A program made the translations under genes and the position numbers. 19,492 bases of DNA. Source: Dethiosulfatibacter sp. (GTDB taxonomy: Bacteria; Bacillota_A; Clostridia; Tissierellales; Dethiosulfatibacteraceae). Under the pieces are notes generated by a model. The model was not told the DNA's origin and made no database searches. It saw only the letters and a list, made by a program, of their open reading frames with translations. The stretch is from contig JAHRFV010000110.1 of assembly GCA_019084435.1 (NCBI GenBank), positions 1-19,492 on the forward strand, written 5' to 3'. Below are positions 15,029 through 19,492 of the stretch, in pieces (within the stretch, counting starts at the first letter, position 1; each line of letters begins with the position of its first letter).

Positions 15029-15056
15029 ATTATACATGAATCAGAAAATATTACAA
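15029..15056 (-). promoter_or_regulatory. Sigma-70 promoter of the PHP gene
   Basis: On the minus strand, TTGTAA (15051-15056) and a perfect TATAAT (15029-15034) are spaced by 16 bp, about 30 bp upstream of the start codon. It is divergent from the IclR promoter, with the two -35 boxes about 43 bp apart. Confidence 0.65.
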
Positions 15057-15098
15057 CTCAATTAAGGTTAACACAAGGTTAATAATCTCTACAAAAAT

Positions 15099-15128
15099 AT
15101 TGAAACGTTGTTTCAATAGTGATATAAT
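15099..15128 (+). promoter_or_regulatory. IclR gene promoter with overlapping operator dyad
   Basis: TTGAAA (15100-15105) and TATAAT (15123-15128) are spaced by 17 bp. The 19-bp dyad ATTGAAACGTTGTTTCAAT (15099-15117) covers the -35 and most of the spacer. The TGAAAC-N3-GTTTCA core is of the type bound by KdgR-like IclR proteins and reappears ahead of arcA, so autoregulation is likely. Confidence 0.8.
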
Positions 15129-15150
15129 TTTACTGTCAGGAGGTGAAAGA

Positions 15151-15927
15151 TTGAAAGAAGATTACAATTATATAACCATGATCGAAAGAGCCACAGACAT
15201 TATGGATTTGATTTTTGTAGCCAACAAGGAACTGGGAGTTTCTGAGATATCTCATGAACTGAATCTGCCAAAAGCCACAGTTTACAGGATATTGATTACC
15301 TTGGCAAAGGGAGGGTTTATCTCCAAGGGATATGAGACGGAAAAATATACTCTCGGGGGAAAATTCATCAAGTATAGCGACAGAGTGAAAAGAGATATTA
15401 ATGTTTATACAATCGCAAAGCCCTATATGGAGCGACTAGCGAAAAAAGTGGGTGAAACCGTCAATCTAGCCATAGATTACGATAACCAGTCACTCATAAT
15501 AGACAGAGAGAACGGGGAGCAGACATCTTTGTTGTCAAAACTAGTTTCAGATGCACCTTATAATTGCTCTTCATCAGGCAAGATTTTTCTATCCCATAAA
15601 TCAGATAAAGAGATTAGAGAATATTTTAAAAACAAACATGCAAAAAAAAGAACCATCAAATCCATCACGGATTTCGAGACCTTTGATGAGCAAAGGAAGG
15701 ATATACTGGAGAAGGGATACGCCATAGACGATGAGGAGTATGATTACGGACTCTATTGTATCGGAAAGCCTGTCTATTCACATTCCAAAAAACTGATGGC
15801 TGTCATTAGCTTGTCCGGACCAAAAAGCAGGCTTGAACACAGGGGTTATGAGTTTATCAAAAGCAGCTTAGCTGAAACAGTTAATGAGATTCAATCCAAA
15901 ATTAACAAGTTGGAAATAAATGAATAG
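15151..15927 (+). CDS. IclR-family transcriptional regulator, probable arc operon regulator
   Basis: This 258-aa regulator has an N-terminal winged helix-turn-helix (about 8-70; GVSEISHELNLPKATVYRIL is the recognition region) and a C-terminal GAF-like effector domain (about 85-255) with NCSSSGKIFLS and DDEEYDYGLYCIGKPV, typical of IclR proteins. The start is TTG at 15151, chosen because AGGAGG lies 7 nt upstream and the residues after it begin the HTH. The in-frame ATG at 15100 lies within the -35 box and has no site. It is 90 bp upstream of arcA and shares a dyad with the arcA promoter. It is therefore likely to control arginine deiminase expression. The effector (arginine, ornithine or another signal) is unknown. 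ADI operons more often use ArgR- or CRP/FNR-type control. Confidence 0.88.
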   Translation: MKEDYNYITMIERATDIMDLIFVANKELGVSEISHELNLPKATVYRILITLAKGGFISKGYETEKYTLGGKFIKYSDRVKRDINVYTIAKPYMERLAKKVGETVNLAIDYDNQSLIIDRENGEQTSLLSKLVSDAPYNCSSSGKIFLSHKSDKEIREYFKNKHAKKRTIKSITDFETFDEQRKDILEKGYAIDDEEYDYGLYCIGKPVYSHSKKLMAVISLSGPKSRLEHRGYEFIKSSLAETVNEIQSKINKLEINE

Positions 15928-15959
15928 ATATACTGTTGATGAATAATATTCAAATTATC

Positions 15960-15988
15960 TTGACATTTGAAATGACGTTTCATAAAAT
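15960..15988 (+). promoter_or_regulatory. arcABC promoter with IclR-type operator in the spacer
   Basis: A perfect TTGACA (15960-15965) and TAAAAT (15983-15988) are spaced by 17 bp. TGAAATGACGTTTCA (15968-15982) sits exactly between them and matches the dyad at the IclR promoter at 11 of 12 arm positions. Protein bound there would block RNA polymerase, so repression that is relieved by an effector is the simplest reading. Confidence 0.8.
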
Positions 15989-16017
15989 ATAGTTAATAAA
16001 ATGAAAGAGGTGTCTCT

Positions 16018-17229
16018 ATGAAACCAATTAACGTAACAAGCGAAATTGGACGATTGAAAAAAGTACTGCTACACAGACCGGGTCAAGAAATTGAGAATTT
16101 GATGCCGGAATATCTGGAAAGACTTTTGTTTGATGACATACCTTACCTTAAAATAGCTCAAGAGGAACACGATGAATTTGCCAAAATATTGAGAGATAAT
16201 GGCGTTGAGGTTGTATATCTCGAAGATCTTGCGACAGAATCTATTAAAGACAGCGCTGTCAAAGAAGCTTTTATCGAAGAATATCTCAATGAAGCCAATA
16301 TCTGGAACAAAAGAAGGTTTGAAGGCCTTAAACATTACTTCATGGAAATGGAAGAGAAGGAATTGGTTGACAAAATGATGGCAGGACTGAGAAAGAATGA
16401 TTTCATAAACTTCTCTAAAAGAGGACTGAAGGATTTTCTAAATAACGACTATCCATTTATTATCGATCCGATGCCTAACCTTTATTTTACTAGGGACCCA
16501 TTCGCTTCAATCGCAAATGGCATATCTCTGCATAGGATGAAAACTTTTACGCGTAATAGAGAAACTCTTTTTACAAAATATATTATCAACCATCATCCTG
16601 ATTTTGCACCACACAATATACCGTTATGGTATGACAGAACCGATAGGTTTTCGTTGGAGGGTGGCGACATTCTTATACTGAATGAAAATATCATTGCAGT
16701 TGGAATCTCGCAAAGGACAGACCCGGTGGCCATTGAGATATTTGCTGAGAGAATACTGAGTTCCGAGAATGAATTCAACAGAATTTTAGCCTTTGATATT
16801 CCCAAGTCAAGGTCATTCATGCATTTGGATACTGTTTTTACGATGGTTGATCATAATAAATTCACCATTCATCCCAACATACAACAAACCATCACCGTCT
16901 ATTCACTGACACTTCAGGACGGGAAAATAGAGATTGATGAAGAGCGTGACTTGCTGGAGAACATATTGTCCAAATACCTTGAAATTGACAATGTGGAGCT
17001 TATCAAATGCGGTGGCAATAGCATGATAGATGCTGCTAGAGAACAATGGAATGATGGATCAAACACATTGGCAATAGGTCCTGGAGAGGTTGTTGTCTAT
17101 TCCAGAAATTATGTCACAAATCAACTACTCGAAGATAGAGGGATCAAAACCTATGTTATGCCTAGCTCAGAGTTATCTAGAGGCAGAGGTGGTCCAAGAT
17201 GTATGAGCATGCCTTTAATTAGAGAGTAA
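16018..17229 (+). CDS. arcA: Arginine deiminase
   Basis: This enzyme hydrolyses L-arginine to citrulline and ammonia, the first step of the energy-yielding ADI pathway in the cytoplasm. The 403-aa protein is of normal length and has the complete active site: D160 in FTRDPF, E214 in LEGGD, H269 and D271 in HLDTVF, and the nucleophile C395 in the C-terminal [13 protein letters not shown] motif. The ATG at 16018 has an AGAGGTG site (16005-16011) 6 nt upstream. It begins the arcABC operon and is preceded by a strong, operator-bearing promoter. Nothing suggests truncation. Confidence 0.97.
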   Translation: MKPINVTSEIGRLKKVLLHRPGQEIENLMPEYLERLLFDDIPYLKIAQEEHDEFAKILRDNGVEVVYLEDLATESIKDSAVKEAFIEEYLNEANIWNKRRFEGLKHYFMEMEEKELVDKMMAGLRKNDFINFSKRGLKDFLNNDYPFIIDPMPNLYFTRDPFASIANGISLHRMKTFTRNRETLFTKYIINHHPDFAPHNIPLWYDRTDRFSLEGGDILILNENIIAVGISQRTDPVAIEIFAERILSSENEFNRILAFDIPKSRSFMHLDTVFTMVDHNKFTIHPNIQQTITVYSLTLQDGKIEIDEERDLLENILSKYLEIDNVELIKCGGNSMIDAAREQWNDGSNTLAIGPGEVVVYSRNYVTNQLLEDRGIKTYVMPSSELSRGRGGPRCMSMPLIRE

Positions 17230-17281
17230 TTCTAGAAAACAAATTTAATACATATAAATGAAGAATAATGGAGGAATTAAA

Positions 17282-18271
17282 ATGCCAGTAAATTTAAAAG
17301 GTCGAAGCTTCATCACACTGAAAGATTTCACACCTGAAGAAATCAAGTATATGCTGGATCTATCAGCAGATTTGAAAAGAAAAAAGAGAGCGGGAATCAA
17401 GAATGATTTGCTCAGAGGAAAAAATATCGTTTTAATTTTTGACAAGACTTCCACCAGGACAAGATGCGCATTTGAGGTTGCTGCTTTTGATGAAGGCGCA
17501 AACGTGACTTTCCTGACAAACAGTCAGATGGGAAAAAAAGAGTCCGTAGAGGACACCGCCAAAGTTCTTGGTAGATACTACGATGGTATTGAATTCAGAG
17601 GATTTAAACAAGAAACGGTTGACAGTCTGGCTAAGCATGCAGGCGTTCCGGTATGGAATGGATTGACCGACCTATATCACCCGACACAAATACTAGCTGA
17701 CTTTTTAACGGTCATGGAGCATGTCAACAAACCTTTAAACAAGGTGAAATTTGTCTATGCTGGAGATGCGAGAAACAACATGGGTAATTCCCTGATGATT
17801 GGCGCAGCGAAAATGGGCATGCATTTTGTGGGAGTTGCTCCAAAGGAACTGTTCCCTTCCGAGGAACTGGTTGCAGAAATGAGAGAAGTTGCCAAGGAGA
17901 CAGGCGCTATAATCGAGTTGACTGATAATATTGAAGAGGGTGTGAAAGATGCGGATGTCATCTATACAGACGTATGGGTGTCAATGGGTGAAGAGGCTCA
18001 TTTTGAAGAAAGAATTAAGCAATTGAAAGCTTACCAGGTCAATATGGACATGATCAAAAAAACGGGCAATCCGGATGTCATATTCCTTCACTGCCTACCT
18101 GCTTTCCACGATATGGAAACGGAAATCGGAAAAGAGATATACGAAAAGTATGGTTTGACTGAAATGGAAGTCACAGATGAAGTCTTCAGAAGCAAACATT
18201 CAAAAGCGTTTGATGAAGCGGAAAATAGAATGCATACCATTAAAGCGGTAATGGTTGCAACAATGGCTTAG
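17282..18271 (+). CDS. arcB: Ornithine carbamoyltransferase (catabolic)
   Basis: In this operon the enzyme runs in the catabolic direction, splitting citrulline with phosphate into ornithine and carbamoyl phosphate. The 329-aa protein has the carbamoyl-phosphate loop STRTR (57-61), HPTQ (133-136), and the ornithine/catalytic HCLPAFHD (270-277). The ATG at 17282 is preceded by GGAGG at 6 nt; an in-frame ATG at 17258 has no site and adds residues unlike the family. It stands between arcA and arcC, which supports ArcB over biosynthetic ArgF, though the sequences of the two are hard to tell apart. Confidence 0.95.
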   Translation: MPVNLKGRSFITLKDFTPEEIKYMLDLSADLKRKKRAGIKNDLLRGKNIVLIFDKTSTRTRCAFEVAAFDEGANVTFLTNSQMGKKESVEDTAKVLGRYYDGIEFRGFKQETVDSLAKHAGVPVWNGLTDLYHPTQILADFLTVMEHVNKPLNKVKFVYAGDARNNMGNSLMIGAAKMGMHFVGVAPKELFPSEELVAEMREVAKETGAIIELTDNIEEGVKDADVIYTDVWVSMGEEAHFEERIKQLKAYQVNMDMIKKTGNPDVIFLHCLPAFHDMETEIGKEIYEKYGLTEMEVTDEVFRSKHSKAFDEAENRMHTIKAVMVATMA

Positions 18272-18302
18272 GATTCATAGATAATAAACTGGAGGAAAAT
18301 TT

Positions 18303-19250
18303 ATGCCAAATTTAACAAGAGTCGTTATAGCATTAGGCGGCAATGCCTTGCAGGAAAGCGGAAGCCCCGCAACTGCAGAGGAACAGTTGAGAGTCGTTAG
18401 CAAGACATGTGAGACACTTGCAGATATAAGCAGTCAAGGATATGAAATAGCAATCGTACACGGAAATGGACCACAGGTCGGTAGAATTTTGCTTGCATCA
18501 GAATATGCAAAAGATGTGACACCTGCCATGCCGTTTGATGTTTGTGGCGCTATGAGTCAGGGATATATCGGATACCACATCCAGCAGAGCCTTCGCAAGG
18601 AATTGCATAAGAGGAACAGAAATGTACCAGTCGCTACAATAGTAACCCAAGTAGTTGTGGACAAGGATGATGAGGCTTTCAAAAATCCTACCAAACCCAT
18701 TGGACCTTTCTACTCAAAGGAAGAGGCAGATGAGATCGCCGGAGACAAAGGCTATGTCATGAAAGAGGACTCAGGCAGAGGTTGGAGAAGAGTTGTGCCA
18801 TCCCCAATGCCTAATAAAATTGTTGAAGTGGACACCATTGAAAGGCTTTGGTCATCAACTATAGTTGTCATGTGTGGTGGCGGTGGAATTCCGGTCATAG
18901 AAGATGGAGAAGGCGGATACTCAGGGGTGGCGGCTGTAATCGATAAGGACCTGGCTGCCGAAAGATTGGCAGAGGCTATAAATGCAGACATACTTCTAAT
19001 ACTCACAGAAGTTGAAAAGGTAGCCATTAATTTCAACAAGCCTGATCAGAAAAACCTGTCTGAAATCAGCTGCGATGAAGCCAAAAAGTACATGGCTGAA
19101 GGGCATTTTGCCCCTGGAAGCATGCTTCCTAAGGTCAAGGCTGCAGTCATGTTTGCAGAGTCGAAGCCCGGCAGAAAATCTATTATAACTTCCCTTTACT
19201 CTGCCAATGAGGCGCTTAAAGGCGAGAGTGGAACATTGATTAAAAACTAG
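18303..19250 (+). CDS. arcC: Carbamate kinase
   Basis: This enzyme transfers phosphate from carbamoyl phosphate to ADP, making the ATP that is the yield of arginine fermentation, with ammonia and CO2. The 315-aa amino-acid-kinase-fold protein has ALGGNAL (10-16), the HGNGPQVG loop (53-60), CGGGGIPV and AAVIDKDLAAERLA, all characteristic of ArcC. GGAGG precedes the ATG. It is the last gene of arcABC and is followed directly by a strong terminator. An arginine-ornithine antiporter (arcD) is not in the window. Confidence 0.96.
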   Translation: MPNLTRVVIALGGNALQESGSPATAEEQLRVVSKTCETLADISSQGYEIAIVHGNGPQVGRILLASEYAKDVTPAMPFDVCGAMSQGYIGYHIQQSLRKELHKRNRNVPVATIVTQVVVDKDDEAFKNPTKPIGPFYSKEEADEIAGDKGYVMKEDSGRGWRRVVPSPMPNKIVEVDTIERLWSSTIVVMCGGGGIPVIEDGEGGYSGVAAVIDKDLAAERLAEAINADILLILTEVEKVAINFNKPDQKNLSEISCDEAKKYMAEGHFAPGSMLPKVKAAVMFAESKPGRKSIITSLYSANEALKGESGTLIKN

Positions 19251-19268
19251 ACTAAATATTCAGGACAT

Positions 19269-19303
19269 AAAAAAGGCGAAGAATAATTTCTCCGCCTTTT
19301 TTT
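19269..19303. terminator. Bidirectional rho-independent terminator after arcC
   Basis: AAAAAAGGCG (19269-19278) pairs with CGCCTTTTTT (19293-19302), with AGAA/TTCT inside and one A-C mismatch, closing on a TAAT loop. The A-run on the left and T-run on the right let it stop arcABC and also any convergent gene from the right. Its right half is duplicated at 19435. Confidence 0.9.
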
Positions 19304-19343
19304 AATAACTTCATCTTAATACTTCCAATGCCTTCTGCAACTG
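19286..19343. repeat. Direct repeat, first copy (58 bp, period 149 bp)
   Basis: Starting in the terminator loop (ATTTCTCCGCC), these 58 bases recur without a mismatch at 19435-19492, where the window ends. The true repeat length is therefore unknown and may be the full 149-bp unit. Confidence 0.9.
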
Positions 19344-19406
19344 CAAATCTACTGTATCATCGTGCTGATAGTCATCTAGCGCTTTCATCAGAGCATCCAG
19401 AGAGAT
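19311..19406 (-). pseudogene. Possible broken 3' end of a convergent gene
   Basis: On the minus strand a short open frame ends with ALDDYQHDDTVDLQLQKALEVLR and a TGA stop at 19311-19313. Upstream in the same frame is a stop at 19407-19409. One frame over, MDKVLNLS... begins with wording that would join smoothly to SLDALMKALDDY if one base were removed. This reads like a frameshifted gene tail. Its last residues recur in the second repeat copy, so an intact gene may lie to the right of the window. The family is not recognised. Confidence 0.35.
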
Positions 19407-19434
19407 TCAGGACTTTATCCATACGGTTTGTTGG

Positions 19435-19492
19435 ATTTCTCCGCCTTTTTTTAATAACTTCATCTTAATACTTCCAATGCCTTCTGCAACTG
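19435..19492. repeat. Direct repeat, second copy (runs off window)
   Basis: This copy is identical to 19286-19343. It contains only the right half of the arc terminator: the left arm is replaced by unrelated sequence (ACGGTTTGTTGG), so the duplication breakpoint fell in the terminator loop. Confidence 0.9.

Overview
The window looks like chromosome from a low-GC, anaerobic, amino-acid-fermenting member of the Bacillota (Clostridia). The signs are AT-rich DNA, strong GGAGG-type ribosome binding sites, a B12/PLP/radical-SAM lysine fermentation cluster and an arginine deiminase operon. I cannot name the genus from the sequence alone.

Layout. (1) 1-686, minus: the N-terminal 228 codons of an MFS exporter, cut by the window edge, with a clear sigma-70 promoter. 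(2) 806-2648, minus: a DUF1934/YwiB-like gene followed by a PAS-AAA+-Fis sigma-54 activator. (3) 2909-10213, plus: kdd-kamA-kamB-kamC-kamD-kamE. These genes encode lysine 2,3-aminomutase, beta-lysine 5,6-aminomutase (two subunits), 3,5-diaminohexanoate dehydrogenase and a two-protein putative reactivase (P-loop protein plus MutS-like ATPase). A near-perfect -24/-12 (sigma-54) promoter sits in front of kdd, and related TGCC-N8-GGCA dyads lie in the kdd upstream region and at the regulator's own leader. The later steps, kce and kal, are not in the window. (4) 10343-12127, minus: purK-purE, visibly more AT-rich than the kam genes. (5) 12238-13108, minus: a DUF2294 protein and a small glutaredoxin-like protein whose promoter carries a CsoR/CstR-type dyad. 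(6) 13282-14019, plus: a REP-associated (RAYT-type) Y1 transposase with palindromic repeats around it. A dispersed copy of one of these repeats forms the end of purE. (7) 14164-14997, minus: a PHP-domain phosphoesterase. (8) 15151-19250, plus: an IclR-family regulator, then arcA-arcB-arcC (arginine deiminase pathway). Matching IclR-type dyads lie in the promoters of the regulator and of arcA. (9) 19269-19492: the arc terminator, then a 58-bp direct repeat with a 149-bp period that runs off the window.

How it fits together. Two amino-acid catabolic modules have adjacent regulators with cis sites visible in the DNA. Lysine to 3-keto-5-aminohexanoate is probably driven by sigma-54 and the PAS activator. 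Arginine to ornithine, ATP, CO2 and ammonia is probably controlled by the IclR protein. The section between them (10.2-15 kb) is a patchwork of housekeeping and stress genes interrupted by RAYT-linked palindromes, which sit in both convergent intergenic gaps.

The most unusual items are the RAYT repeat system that supplies coding sequence and stop codons to its neighbours, the KamB/KamC reactivase pair, the shared regulator dyads, and the terminator-breakpoint duplication at the right edge. No rRNA, tRNA, CRISPR array or recognisable riboswitch was seen.
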